Shown here one piece after another: positions 1-8,391 of a stretch of 64,000 nt of DNA. The notes under the pieces were generated by a model. The model made no database searches, was not told the DNA's origin, and saw only the letters and a list, made by a program, of their open reading frames with translations. A program made the translations under genes and the position numbers. This DNA comes from DASUPK01 sp963695805 (GTDB taxonomy: Bacteria; Actinomycetota; Thermoleophilia; Solirubrobacterales; 70-9): the NCBI GenBank assembly GCA_963695805.1, contig CAVOHV010000003.1:1-64000 (forward strand). Direction: 5' to 3'. The first letter of the stretch is position 1. Each line of letters opens with the position of its first letter.

Positions 1-33
1 ACCAGGAGCTCTACCAACTGAGCTACGCCCACC
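1..33 (-). tRNA. tRNA, 5' part only (probably tRNA-His)
   Basis: On the minus strand the first bases form a tRNA 5' half: acceptor strand GTGGGCG, T8-A9, D stem GCTC/GAGC around AGTTGGTA, then anticodon stem CCTGG and the first loop base. The window starts before the anticodon, so the identity cannot be read. A G precedes the acceptor strand in the place of the extra G-1 that marks tRNA-His, and the acceptor sequence resembles bacterial tRNA-His; that identity is inference. Confidence 0.75.
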
Positions 34-88
34 GCGTCGACCCAATCTAGCGTGACCCGGGGCGCAGAATGCACCCCGGGCCCCGCAG

Positions 89-1336
89 CTAATGTCGGCC
101 GGGAAGCATCGCCTGGAAGAAGGCGAGGGCGTCGGGCTCTCCGGTCGTGACCACACCTACGTGGTTCACCCCCGGGTACTTGTTGTAGGTGACCTGATCG
201 CCCGCATTGACCAGCTGGTCCTTGAGCTGGTCCGTGTAGGTCGGGAAGACCGTCGTATCGGCGGTCCCCTGGGCGATCAGGATCGGGGCCGCGGTCTTCA
301 CCAGCGGGTTCATCGCGGCAAGAACCGGGTTGGCCGGGGTCAGGTCCGACCCCGAGCGCTGGAGGTGCGAGGGCGGGATGCCGCCGAGCTCGTTGCTCTG
401 TCCGAGCTGCTGCAGACACTCGCTCTGGAGAAGCGGATAGAACGCGAGCACCTCGTCCGAGAGGATCTTGTTGACGTCGATGGCGCTCGACTGCGTGGAC
501 GCCCCATCGATGATCATCGTCGCCAGGGCCGTCAGTGAGCTCGGCGTCGTGAGCGCCGGAAGGAGAGGGACCTGCTCGAGGAGGTGCGAGACCGGCGCGA
601 ACGCGACCGTCCCGCGGAGCCTGAGCTTGGGGGTCCAGGTGCTCGCCTCGCCCGCGGCGAAGAGCGCGGACTGGCCGCCCTGCGAGTGGCCGGAGATCAG
701 GAAACGCTTGCTGATCTTCGCATCGAGCTGGCGGGCGGCGGTGACGATGTCGAGGACACTCCGGCCCTCGGCCTCACCGATCAAATAGGGGTGCTTGCCA
801 GGCGTGCCGAGCCCTTGGTAGTCGGTCTGCACAACCGCATAGCCGGCTCGCAGCCACTCGTTCAGGTCCGGGTAGATGTAGGAGATCGAGGCCTGCGCCG
901 GGGAGCTGACGCTGTTCCGCGAAGGCGCGCAGGCGTCGGCGACGCCGGTCGTCCCATGGGCCCAGGTGATCACGGGCCAGCCACCCTTCGGCACCTTGCC
1001 ATTCGGGACGCTCACGGATCCCGAGACGGCAGTCTTGGCGCCTTGGGGAGTGCGGGACGAGTAGAGGACGAGCTTCGTGGACTTCGCGTCCGCGAGCGGC
1101 ACGAGGCCGGTCGCCTTGCGCGCCCAGATCAGGGTGCCGTGCTCCTTCGGGAGCTTCTTGGGTGGCTTGTAGAACTTGAGGCCCTTCGGGCCCTTGGTGA
1201 CCGTCGCCTGCTCCGCCTTGGCTTTCGCGTCGGCTCGCTGCGACGTGGCAGCGAACAGGATCAATACCGCGGCGAGCGCGATGGCAGCCAGCGCAATGGT
1301 CTTCCGGACCGGATTCGAAACGGCGTGGGCGTGCAA
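89..1336 (-). CDS. Secreted lipase-family alpha/beta hydrolase
   Basis: A 415-residue protein that probably hydrolyses esters or triacylglycerols outside the cell. An N-terminal hydrophobic stretch (about residues 12-30) looks like a signal peptide. The fold signature GHSQGG places the nucleophile at Ser218; the acid is probably Asp360 (GTADTTVFP) and the base His392 (GVNHVG), matching the secretory lipase (LIP) family layout and usual length. The start is TTG, chosen because AGGAG lies about 7 nt upstream. A GC-rich inverted repeat (CCCCGG/CCGGGG) lies just upstream in the leader. It appears to be a single-gene unit, with the RTX-like gene following upstream on the same strand after a 105-nt gap. 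The substrate cannot be told from sequence. Confidence 0.85.
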   Translation of the reverse strand: MHAHAVSNPVRKTIALAAIALAAVLILFAATSQRADAKAKAEQATVTKGPKGLKFYKPPKKLPKEHGTLIWARKATGLVPLADAKSTKLVLYSSRTPQGAKTAVSGSVSVPNGKVPKGGWPVITWAHGTTGVADACAPSRNSVSSPAQASISYIYPDLNEWLRAGYAVVQTDYQGLGTPGKHPYLIGEAEGRSVLDIVTAARQLDAKISKRFLISGHSQGGQSALFAAGEASTWTPKLRLRGTVAFAPVSHLLEQVPLLPALTTPSSLTALATMIIDGASTQSSAIDVNKILSDEVLAFYPLLQSECLQQLGQSNELGGIPPSHLQRSGSDLTPANPVLAAMNPLVKTAAPILIAQGTADTTVFPTYTDQLKDQLVNAGDQVTYNKYPGVNHVGVVTTGEPDALAFFQAMLPGRH

Positions 1337-1441
1337 GTCCCGCTCCTACCTCCACCCCGGCCCTCCGACGCCGGGGTCCCTTCCCCATGAAAGCTTCGGC
1401 AATCTAAACCATTGCCGGAGCAATTAGTTTCGGCGAAAGCG

Positions 1442-2296
1442 CTAGCGGCGCTTGACGGGGCCTCGCCTCTTCACGGCGATCAAGCGCTCGCAGTTCTTCA
1501 CCTTGTCGATGCCGTCGACCTTGGCGCGGTCGATCCCGGGACCGCAGTCGACGCGGTCGCGGAGGCCGTCGATCGCGCGGATCAGATCGCGGCCGTTGCC
1601 GCCGGTGATCACATCGGCGCCGCGGCCGCCCGTGAGGTTGTCCGCACCGGGGCCGCCGAGGAGCTCGTCATGACCGTTGCCTCCGTGCAGGGTGCTGCCG
1701 TCGGGTGTGGCCAGCAACGTGTCGCGTCCCCCCTGGCCGAGCATGACGCGGCGCGAGGCCACCCGGGTATACCCCGCCTGCGAGGAGAGCAGATCATTCC
1801 CTCCCCCGCCCTCGACCAGAAGCACTGTGAACTGCCCGGTCACGTCGGCATCGTCATCGCCGTTGAGGTTGACGCCACCCGCGGCGAAGCTGAGACGATC
1901 CGCCGAGGCGCCGCCACGGATATCGACGAACGTCGGGGCGAGGTACTGGAGCTCGATCTCCGAGATCCCAGCCGGCTCCGGCGCGAACCCGGGCGCCAGC
2001 TGGCCGCCCCTGAGGTCGATGGTGGCGGCGCTCTGACCGGTGTGGCTGATCTGCACGAGGTCGGTGTTCAGGATCGTCGGAGCGCCACCGGTGCAGGGCA
2101 CGAGCTGGTGACCGTCGTCGATCTGGATCTGGTCGGCAGCGCGCGAGACCTTCGTGAAGTCATCCGTCGCGCTCACCGCGAGCTGGTGGCCGGTCGCCGA
2201 GTAGGTACAGCTGACCGCGGCCGATGAAGGTGCTGCGAACGCCAGCGTCGCGACCGCCACAAGGAGGAATACGCCTGCTGCTGAGCGCCTTTTCAT
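1442..2296 (-). CDS. Secreted RTX-like calcium-binding repeat protein
   Basis: A 284-residue exported protein with a clear signal peptide (hydrophobic residues 7-25 ending in PSSAA). Residues about 170-250 hold glycine/aspartate-rich nonapeptide-type repeats such as LHGGNGHDELLGG and ITGGNGRDL, the hallmark of hemolysin-type (RTX) calcium-binding beta-rolls. The C-terminus carries a DCGPGIDRAKVD-type element with two cysteines, a tail common on secreted proteins of this kind in Thermoleophilia. The N-terminal 150 residues have no domain I recognise. It is probably a surface or extracellular structural protein; no catalytic motif is visible. It is divergent from purU, with which it shares a 102-nt intergenic region. 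Confidence 0.75.
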   Translation of the reverse strand: MKRRSAAGVFLLVAVATLAFAAPSSAAVSCTYSATGHQLAVSATDDFTKVSRAADQIQIDDGHQLVPCTGGAPTILNTDLVQISHTGQSAATIDLRGGQLAPGFAPEPAGISEIELQYLAPTFVDIRGGASADRLSFAAGGVNLNGDDDADVTGQFTVLLVEGGGGNDLLSSQAGYTRVASRRVMLGQGGRDTLLATPDGSTLHGGNGHDELLGGPGADNLTGGRGADVITGGNGRDLIRAIDGLRDRVDCGPGIDRAKVDGIDKVKNCERLIAVKRRGPVKRR

Positions 2297-2398
2297 CTTC
2301 TCCCACCTAGCCCCCTGCTCTTACGGCCACCCTATCCATTCGGGCCACTCATAGCCAAGACACGCCTGCACCTCGGTTGTTTCGGAGAAACTGCCCCC

Positions 2399-3241
2399 GT
2401 GGAGACGACGCGACTGCTGCTCAGCTGCCCCGACCGGCCCGGGATCGTCGCTCGCGTCGCGGGCTTCCTGGCCGACGCGGGCCGGAACATCATCGACGCC
2501 GACCAGCACTCGACCGACCGCGCCAGGCTGTTCATGCGGCTGGTCTTCGAGTCCGCGCCTCCGGAGGATCGCGATGAGCTGTACGCGCGCTTTGCGAGCG
2601 AGGTCGCCGAGCCACTTTCCATGGACCATCGCTTCGCGGAGGCCGGGCGCCTGCCGCGAGTCGCCCTGATGGCGTCTCGGGAGGACCACTGCCTCCTCGA
2701 CCTGCTCTGGCGCTTCCGCTCCGGGGAGCTGCCTGGCGAACCGGCGCTCGTGATCTCCAACCATCCCGATCACGAGGAGGCCGTCCGTTCGTTCGGCCTG
2801 CCCTATCACCACCTCGTGGTGACCCATGAGAGCAAGCCCGACGCCGAGCGGGCCGCGCTCGACCTGATGCGCGGCGAGATCGACCTGCTCGTGCTCGCCC
2901 GCTACATGCAGATTCTCTCGGGCGAGTTCCTCCAGAGCCTGGGCTGTCCCACGATCAACATCCATCACAGCTTTTTGCCGGCCTTCGCGGGCGCCGACCC
3001 GTACCAGCGCGCCTGGGAGCGCGGGGTCAAGCTGATCGGAGCGACGGCGCACTACGTGACCGAGGATCTCGACGCCGGACCGATCATCGAGCAGGACACC
3101 GCCCGGGTCTCCCATCGGGACGAGGTCGGCGACCCGGTCCGGATCGGTCGGGACCTCGAGCGGCTGGTGCTGGCCCGCGCCGTCCGCGCTCACCTCGAGG
3201 ACCGCGTGCTGGTCGACGGCGAGCGGACCGTCGTCTTCTAG
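2399..3241 (+). CDS. purU: Formyltetrahydrofolate deformylase
   Basis: PurU hydrolyses 10-formyltetrahydrofolate to tetrahydrofolate and formate, balancing one-carbon pools and feeding formate to purine synthesis. The 280-residue protein has the usual length. Residues about 4-80 form the ACT regulatory domain (LLLSCPDRPGIVARVAGF), and about 88-270 the formyltransferase fold with the catalytic region NIHHSFLPAF and the GATAHYVTEDLDAGPII segment that carries the catalytic Asp. The start is GTG, with GGAG about 11 nt upstream. It is a single gene between the RTX-like gene and tRNA-Arg. Confidence 0.95.
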   Translation: METTRLLLSCPDRPGIVARVAGFLADAGRNIIDADQHSTDRARLFMRLVFESAPPEDRDELYARFASEVAEPLSMDHRFAEAGRLPRVALMASREDHCLLDLLWRFRSGELPGEPALVISNHPDHEEAVRSFGLPYHHLVVTHESKPDAERAALDLMRGEIDLLVLARYMQILSGEFLQSLGCPTINIHHSFLPAFAGADPYQRAWERGVKLIGATAHYVTEDLDAGPIIEQDTARVSHRDEVGDPVRIGRDLERLVLARAVRAHLEDRVLVDGERTVVF

Positions 3242-3251
3242 CCGGAATCAG

Positions 3252-3325
3252 CGCCCCCGGCAGGACTCGAACCTGCGACATCCGGCTTAGAAGGCCGGCG
3301 CTCTATCCGGCTGAGCTACGGGGGC
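3252..3325 (-). tRNA. tRNA-Arg (anticodon TCT)
   Basis: A complete 74-nt cloverleaf: acceptor GCCCCCG pairs with CGGGGGC, D stem GCTC/GAGC, anticodon stem CCGGC/GCCGG around loop CTTCTAA, and T arm GCAGG-TTCGAGT-CCTGC. The anticodon TCT reads AGA/AGG, rare codons in such a GC-rich genome. CCA is not encoded at the 3' end. It lies 10 nt past the purU stop and is transcribed toward it. Confidence 0.97.
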
Positions 3326-3404
3326 CGCGCAGGCGGAGCGTAGCGCCGGGTTCCGCCGCAAACTACCTCCCCAAAATTGGTAGAGACACCTAAGCATTTC
3401 TAGG

Positions 3405-3426
3405 GAGCATAAAATTAGGTATGCTC
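3405..3426 (-). terminator. AT-rich hairpin over the stop of the small membrane gene
   Basis: A perfect 7-bp inverted repeat GAGCATA/TATGCTC with an 8-nt loop spans the end of the gene on its 3' side. The surrounding 60 nt are unusually AT-rich for this window. It could be a terminator for that gene or part of the tRNA-Arg promoter region. No U-tract follows, so the terminator call is tentative. Confidence 0.35.
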
Positions 3427-3669
3427 TACAGCAGGCTTTAAGTCGTACTCAGGGGTACGCAGAAGGGACCGGCGCGCGGAGCCAAACGGAAGAGGCTCCA
3501 TGGGTCGGTTCCTTGGTCTTTTTGGGGCCGGGACCGCCTCGAAGAGGTAGATCGCCGGAACCGTCAGGAAGATCAGCACGCAGATCACGGCTGCGAGACC
3601 GATGCCGCGCCGCCCGAAGTCCCACATCTCCTCCCGCGCCCTGATCCCCTCGGTGTCGATCGACGTCAT
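3415..3669 (-). CDS. Small single-pass membrane protein, unknown function
   Basis: Eighty-four residues from the ATG at 3669. About 20 residues of charged N-terminus are followed by one strong membrane helix (IGLAAVICVLIFLTVPAIYLF) and then a basic, proline-rich tail. No domain is recognised. The frame stays open upstream as far as 3954, but that would overlap the divergent membrane gene at 3869, and the added residues look like antisense coding, so the short form is preferred. No convincing ribosome site precedes it. Start and reality are moderately uncertain; the helix is the main support. Confidence 0.5.
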   Translation of the reverse strand: MTSIDTEGIRAREEMWDFGRRGIGLAAVICVLIFLTVPAIYLFEAVPAPKRPRNRPMEPLPFGSARRSLLRTPEYDLKPAVEHT

Positions 3670-3868
3670 GGCGAGCGCCGACCAGAGCTCGCAGTCATCC
3701 AGCTTCGTCGGATCGTCGACCGGGTGCGGGCTCTCGGCGGGAGGCGCGCGCGTGCCGGCGGCCGCCCGCTGAATGTCGCCGCGCTGGAGCGGGAGGCCGA
3801 GGCGACCGGACCGCCGGAACTCCCTCAATCTCCACTCACGATCGCCGCGAGCGTAACGTTTCGGGGCA

Positions 3869-4540
3869 ATGCACTCGCGAGAGGTCACCTCCCTCGGTCG
3901 GGCACGGCGGGAGTTCCTGCGCAAGGAGTCGCCCTGGGCAATCGGGGCGGGCATCGTCGCGCTCGCAGTGATCCGAATTCTGGCGGGTGACCTGAGCTGG
4001 CGGGACGCCGTCGCGGTCGCGGCGATGGTTGCGGTCTACCCCTTCGGCGAGTGGGCGATCCACGTGTACCTCCTCCATGCAAAGCCGATCAGGATCCGCG
4101 GCAGGAAGATCGACACGATGGCGGCCCGGGCGCACCGCGCGCACCACAGCGAGCCGAACGACCTCGACATGGTCCTCCTCTACTGGTGGCAGGCGGCGCT
4201 TCTGATGCTGCTCGCGGTGCCGTTCACCGTCGGTCTCGGCGCGCTGCTGGTCACCCTGGTCGCGGGGCCCGTGCCACTCGGCGTGCTGGTCACCGCGGGG
4301 CTCGCCGGCTTCTGCATGATCTTCCTCTACGAGTGGACCCACTTCCTGATCCACACCGCCTACCGCCCGCGGTCGGCGGCGTACAACGCCATCTGGAGGA
4401 ACCACCGCCTCCATCACTTCAAGAACGAGCACTTCTGGCACGGGGTGACGAACAACTTCAGCGACCGGGTCCTCGGCACCAATCCGGATCAGCGCGAGGT
4501 CGCGAAGTCGGACACTGCCCGCGCGCTCGCGGCTGAATGA
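3869..4540 (+). CDS. Fatty acid hydroxylase / sterol desaturase family membrane protein
   Basis: A 223-residue integral membrane diiron enzyme candidate. Several hydrophobic helices are interleaved with the histidine clusters of the family: an early His in EWAIHVYLLH, then HRAHHSEPND, then HFLIHTAY, and HRLHHFKNEHFWHGV near the C-terminus. These eight or so histidines bind the two irons that hydroxylate or desaturate a lipid or carotenoid. Which lipid is the substrate cannot be read. The stop overlaps the start of the acetolactate decarboxylase frame by ATGA, implying co-transcription, though no shared pathway is obvious. Confidence 0.85.
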   Translation: MHSREVTSLGRARREFLRKESPWAIGAGIVALAVIRILAGDLSWRDAVAVAAMVAVYPFGEWAIHVYLLHAKPIRIRGRKIDTMAARAHRAHHSEPNDLDMVLLYWWQAALLMLLAVPFTVGLGALLVTLVAGPVPLGVLVTAGLAGFCMIFLYEWTHFLIHTAYRPRSAAYNAIWRNHRLHHFKNEHFWHGVTNNFSDRVLGTNPDQREVAKSDTARALAAE

Positions 4541-5322
4541 GCCTCGACGAGCGCTGGATCCGGTCGCTCCACGTCGAGGCCATGCGGCACGCCGGCCTGC
4601 ATGGCGGCCGGGAGCCGCACGTGCTCTTCCAGGCCTCGACGATCGGCGCTCTCCTCGAGGGGTCCTACGAGGGAGACGTCAGCTTCGGCGAGCTCGCCGA
4701 GCACGGGGATCTCGGCCTGGGAACGGTCAACCACCTCGACGGCGAGATGATCGCCCTCGACGGGCTCTTCTACCGCGCCGAGGTCGATGGCGGGATCGAC
4801 GACCTCCCGAGCTCGGAGCGCACGCCGTTCGCCGTCGTAGTCCCGTTCCGCCCGCTCCTCGAGTTCGATCTGGAGGGGTCGCTCGACCACGACCGGCTGC
4901 TGGGGGAGATCGACCGCGCGGATCCCCGCCGGCAGCGCAACATGCGCGGTGCGGATCGACGGCCGCTTCGAGCTGGTCCGAGCGCGGTCCGTCCCGCGCC
5001 AGGAGCCGCCGTATCGGCCGCTCACCGAGGTGGTGGCAGACCAGAGGGTGTTCGAACTCACCGCGGTCGACGGGACCATGCTCGGCTTCCGCTTCCCCGA
5101 CTACGCCGAGGGAATCGAGGTGAGCGGCTGGCACCTTCACTTCATCAGCGCGGATCGCTCCCGCGGCGGGCACGTCCTCTCTTCGCGCTCCTCCGCCTGC
5201 ACGTAGAGCTCGATCCATCCGGCGAGTTGCACGTCGAGCTGCCTCCCGGCGTGGATCTGACGAACGCCGAGCATGCCGGCACCACCCATGACGCGATCGA
5301 TCGGGTCGAACGCCAGGGGTAG
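4537..5322 (+). pseudogene. budA: Alpha-acetolactate decarboxylase, two compensating frameshifts
   Basis: The enzyme would convert acetolactate to acetoin. Residues 1 to about 127 in the first frame match the family (HVLFQASTIGALLEGSYEGD). At about 4917-4922 an extra base moves the match to the second frame, where it continues as AVRIDGRFELVRARSVPRQ and reaches the zinc-binding region WHLHFISADRSRGGHV with three His. At about 5176-5180 a missing base returns it to the first frame (LFALLRLHVELDPSGELHVELP). Read this way, the whole family length is present. Either the gene is recently broken or the sequence has two errors. It starts within the stop of the preceding gene (ATGA). Confidence 0.8.
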
Positions 5323-5430
5323 GGCCGCCAGCCGTGAGAGGGCTCACAGAGCGGCGGCCGCGCTGTCGTCTGCGTCCGGATCTGGTTCAATCGTCTGCAA
5401 GGGGGCGCCGCTACACCGGGAGAAGGACAG

Positions 5431-6480
5431 TTGTTGGAGTGGTCTCGACTCAGGCCCAGGCTTGCCGTGTGTACGGCAGCAGCCGCGACGCTCGGCGCCG
5501 TGGTGCTCGTTGCTTCGGCCCTCGCCTCCAGTGACTGCCGCCGACCGACTGTCGTCGGAGATCCCGTAGTCGGCAATGTGCTCAGCGTGACCTTCACGAC
5601 CAACGACACAGCGACGTCTACGGACACCACCGGCTTCGACGGGCTCTACCGCTGGCAGAGCTGCGACCCGGCCGTAGCGGATTGCTCGGCCTCCAGCGCA
5701 CACGACGACGACAACTGGACGAACCTGTCGGTGAGCGATCCCGATCCGCACAACAACCCGACCTACACGATCGTTCCCTCAGACTTGGGGCACTTCATCA
5801 GGGTCCTGACGCACGAGAACAGCGAGGGGTCCAAGTGGAGAGCCTCGGACCCCGTCGGTCCGGTAACTGTGCCCCCGAAGGCCGCGGAGCCTCCGCCGCC
5901 GCTCGAGCCCGAGCACGGCATCTCGTTCCTCGTGCAACCTGCGGGCGGCACGGTCACGGTCAAGGCGCCCGGGCAGAGCGAGTTCACCACGCTGGACGGG
6001 CTCGAGAAGATCCCGGTCAACAGCGTGGTCGATACGCGGGGCGGCACCGTCAACCTGACCGCCGCGACCGGCAACCTGGGTGACACAACCGAGGACAACT
6101 CCGTCAACCTCTGGGACGGCCTGATCCGCATCGAGCAGTCCGGGGACACGAACGCGGTCACGACCGCGAAGCTGGTCGAGAAGCTCCGCTGCGCTAAGCG
6201 CCAAGGACGCCAGGCCAAGGCCAACAAGTCATCGGGGCCGGTCGCGACGAGGTCCCGGAAGAGTCGTCGCCGGGTCTGGGGCAGCGGGCACGGCAACTAC
6301 AAGACGGGTGGCAGCGGCGGCACTGGGAGCGTCCGGGGGACCACCTGGCTCACCAAGGACACCTGCCGGGGAACCTTCTTCAAGGTCACTGACGGGATCG
6401 GGATCTCAGTCTTCGACTTCGACCTGGGCCAGACGTTCGATCTGGGCCCGGGGCAGAGCTACTTCGCGCGGAACCGCTGA
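5431..6480 (+). CDS. Large secreted protein of unknown function
   Basis: A 349-residue exported protein: hydrophobic signal segment at residues 12-32, then a region of about 110 residues resembling the Ig-like/'SDLGHFIRV' repeats of actinobacterial surface proteins, a proline-rich linker (PPKAAEPPPPLEPEHG), a beta-rich domain (about 170-260), a very basic stretch (RKSRRRVWG), and a conserved-looking end (LTKDTCRGTFFKVTDGIG, then FDFDLGQTFDLGPGQSYFA). The second half is reminiscent of FecR-type beta-domains, but I cannot assign it. It starts at TTG, with GAGAAGGA upstream. It is convergent with the cyclase gene, with 9 nt between stops. Confidence 0.7.
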   Translation: MLEWSRLRPRLAVCTAAAATLGAVVLVASALASSDCRRPTVVGDPVVGNVLSVTFTTNDTATSTDTTGFDGLYRWQSCDPAVADCSASSAHDDDNWTNLSVSDPDPHNNPTYTIVPSDLGHFIRVLTHENSEGSKWRASDPVGPVTVPPKAAEPPPPLEPEHGISFLVQPAGGTVTVKAPGQSEFTTLDGLEKIPVNSVVDTRGGTVNLTAATGNLGDTTEDNSVNLWDGLIRIEQSGDTNAVTTAKLVEKLRCAKRQGRQAKANKSSGPVATRSRKSRRRVWGSGHGNYKTGGSGGTGSVRGTTWLTKDTCRGTFFKVTDGIGISVFDFDLGQTFDLGPGQSYFARNR

Positions 6481-6489
6481 GCCGGCCAG

Positions 6490-8244
6490 TCAGGCCGGGG
6501 CCCAGACCTTGATCTCCTCGGCCCTCCCCCGCACGGGCATCGAGTCGACGTAGCTGAGCTCGCCGTCGCTCTCGGAGAGGCGCTCGCGCGTCGAGTCGGA
6601 GACGAACAGGCTGTGACCGCTGCCCTTGGTCATCCCCTCCAGACGGGCGGCGGTGTTGACCGTGTCGCCGATGGTCGTGAACTCGAGCCGCTTCTGAGAG
6701 CCGATGTTGCCGGCCATCACGGGGCCGCTGTTGAGGCCGATCCCGATCTGGAACTCGGCGCCGACGTCGTTCTCCCGCATCCACTCGTTCACTCTCGGCA
6801 GCCGGACCTCGAGCATCTCCTTGGCGGCGGCGAGCGCCCGGTCGGCGTGGTCGTTCATGTCGATCGGGGCGCCGAAGGCGGCCATGATCCCGTCGCCCAT
6901 GAAGGAGATCAGGGTGCCGCCATGGTCCATGACCGCTGAGGTCATTTCCTCGTGGTACCCGTTGAGCACCTCCAGGACCTGCCCCGGGTCGCGGGTCTCG
7001 GAGAAAGTCGTGAAGCCGCGGATGTCGCTGAACAGGACCGTGACGTCCATGCGCTGACCCTCGAGGCGCAGGTCGTCGTCGGTGCGAGCCAAGACCTGGC
7101 CGACGACGGACTCCGGGACGAAGCGGGCGAACGTGTCGTGCACCCGCCGGCGGATGAAGGCCTCGCGGACGTAGTAGACGAGCAGTGAGCCGACCAGCGA
7201 GAGGCCGAGGGCGATCATCGGATAGAGGACGGGCACGATCCGCCCCGAGTTGAAGGCCAGCTGCGCGCAGACCAGGTAGAGGGCAGCGGCGAGCAGGCCG
7301 AGACCGAGTGCGCGGATCGGCGAGATGCGGTAGCTCGCCAGTGGCGCGATCACCCCCATCAGCGCGATCAGGAAGAGATCAAGGCCGAGGGGGGTCGATT
7401 GGAGCGGGAAGTCGTCGAGCGCGGTCGCGATGGCGTTCGCGTTGATCTCGGCGCCCGAGGTCAGGTCGCTGCGGCTCATGGGCGTCTCGGCGATGTCCTT
7501 GAGGGTCGGGTCCGAGGCACCGATCACGACGACCTTGTCCTTGAAGAAGCCGGGAGGGAATTGGCCGTTCAGCACCCGCGAGAACGGGACAGACGGGTAG
7601 GTCCCGGGCCCGCCGGCGTAGTCGATCCAGGCGGAGGGTCCGCCCATCTCCTCGGTGGTGATCGGCTTGCCTGAGGCGATCTCCGCGGCGACCAGCGGGA
7701 AGGTCTTCATGTTCCCCACCTCGTAGGGGATCCGCCGCCGGACGCCGTCCGAGTCCTCACCGATCTGGGTGTTGCCTGCCCGCGCCTTGATCTGGTCGAG
7801 CTTCTTCTGGCCGCCGAAGACGCCGCTGCGGCCCTGCGGGTCGGGCTGGCTGTCGGCGAGTACGACCTTGTGGGGACCGGCGCGGGCGACGGCGTTGATC
7901 AGAGCGCTGTCCTCCTTCAGCTTCGTGGGCTGGAGGAACTCGACGTCGTAGGCGATCGCCTTGGGGTCCTCCGCGCTGACCGCATCGATCACCCGGGCGT
8001 GCAGCGAGCGCGGGAAGGGGAAGCGGACCGGGAGCTCGCGGGAGGTGGTGTCGTCGATCAGGACGAGCACGATGTCGTCGCGTGGCTTCTCGTCACCCCG
8101 GATCGAGAAGCGGGTGTCGACGCTCGCGAGCTCGGTGTCGTGGAAGAGGCCGGTGGTGTAGAGGAGCAGCGCGATGCCGGCCGAGGCGATCGCCACCGCC
8201 GCCAGCAGATACCCGTAGGACCCGCCCCGGACTACTGCCTTCAT
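6490..8244 (-). CDS. CHASE2-domain adenylate/guanylate cyclase
   Basis: A 584-residue membrane receptor cyclase making cAMP or cGMP. After an N-terminal membrane helix (about 13-33), an extracytoplasmic CHASE2 sensor domain spans about 35-285, followed by three predicted membrane helices (about 290-370). The class III cyclase catalytic domain occupies about 400-580: VTVLFSDIRGFTTFSE contains the first metal-binding Asp, FMGDGIMAAFGAP the second, and IGDTVNTAARLE the transition-state region. No response-regulator or kinase partner is adjacent. The ligand of CHASE2 and the nucleotide specificity are unknown. Confidence 0.92.
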   Translation of the reverse strand: MKAVVRGGSYGYLLAAVAIASAGIALLLYTTGLFHDTELASVDTRFSIRGDEKPRDDIVLVLIDDTTSRELPVRFPFPRSLHARVIDAVSAEDPKAIAYDVEFLQPTKLKEDSALINAVARAGPHKVVLADSQPDPQGRSGVFGGQKKLDQIKARAGNTQIGEDSDGVRRRIPYEVGNMKTFPLVAAEIASGKPITTEEMGGPSAWIDYAGGPGTYPSVPFSRVLNGQFPPGFFKDKVVVIGASDPTLKDIAETPMSRSDLTSGAEINANAIATALDDFPLQSTPLGLDLFLIALMGVIAPLASYRISPIRALGLGLLAAALYLVCAQLAFNSGRIVPVLYPMIALGLSLVGSLLVYYVREAFIRRRVHDTFARFVPESVVGQVLARTDDDLRLEGQRMDVTVLFSDIRGFTTFSETRDPGQVLEVLNGYHEEMTSAVMDHGGTLISFMGDGIMAAFGAPIDMNDHADRALAAAKEMLEVRLPRVNEWMRENDVGAEFQIGIGLNSGPVMAGNIGSQKRLEFTTIGDTVNTAARLEGMTKGSGHSLFVSDSTRERLSESDGELSYVDSMPVRGRAEEIKVWAPA

Positions 8245-8289
8245 CTACCTCCTCCCAGGCCCTCAGGCTGAAATCAGACCCGATCGATA

Positions 8290-8363
8290 TCGGGGCGCCC
8301 GGATTTGAACCGGGGACCTCTGCCACCCAAAGGCAGCGCGCTACCAGGCTGCGCCACGCCCCG
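8290..8363 (-). tRNA. tRNA-Pro (anticodon TGG)
   Basis: A full cloverleaf: acceptor CGGGGCG/CGCCCCG with discriminator A, D stem GCGC/GCGC, anticodon stem CTGCC/GGCAG around TTTGGGT, T arm CCCGG-TTCAAAT-CCGGG. The anticodon is TGG. No CCA is encoded. It lies between the cyclase start and the DUF1015 gene. Confidence 0.97.
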
Positions 8364-8391
8364 TGGCGAGCGAGTCTAGGGTGTCGCCCCC

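Noticed and set aside
4537..5322. Programmed frameshifting in the acetolactate decarboxylase gene
   Set aside because: No slippery heptamer with downstream structure at either site, and programmed shifts are not known for this family.
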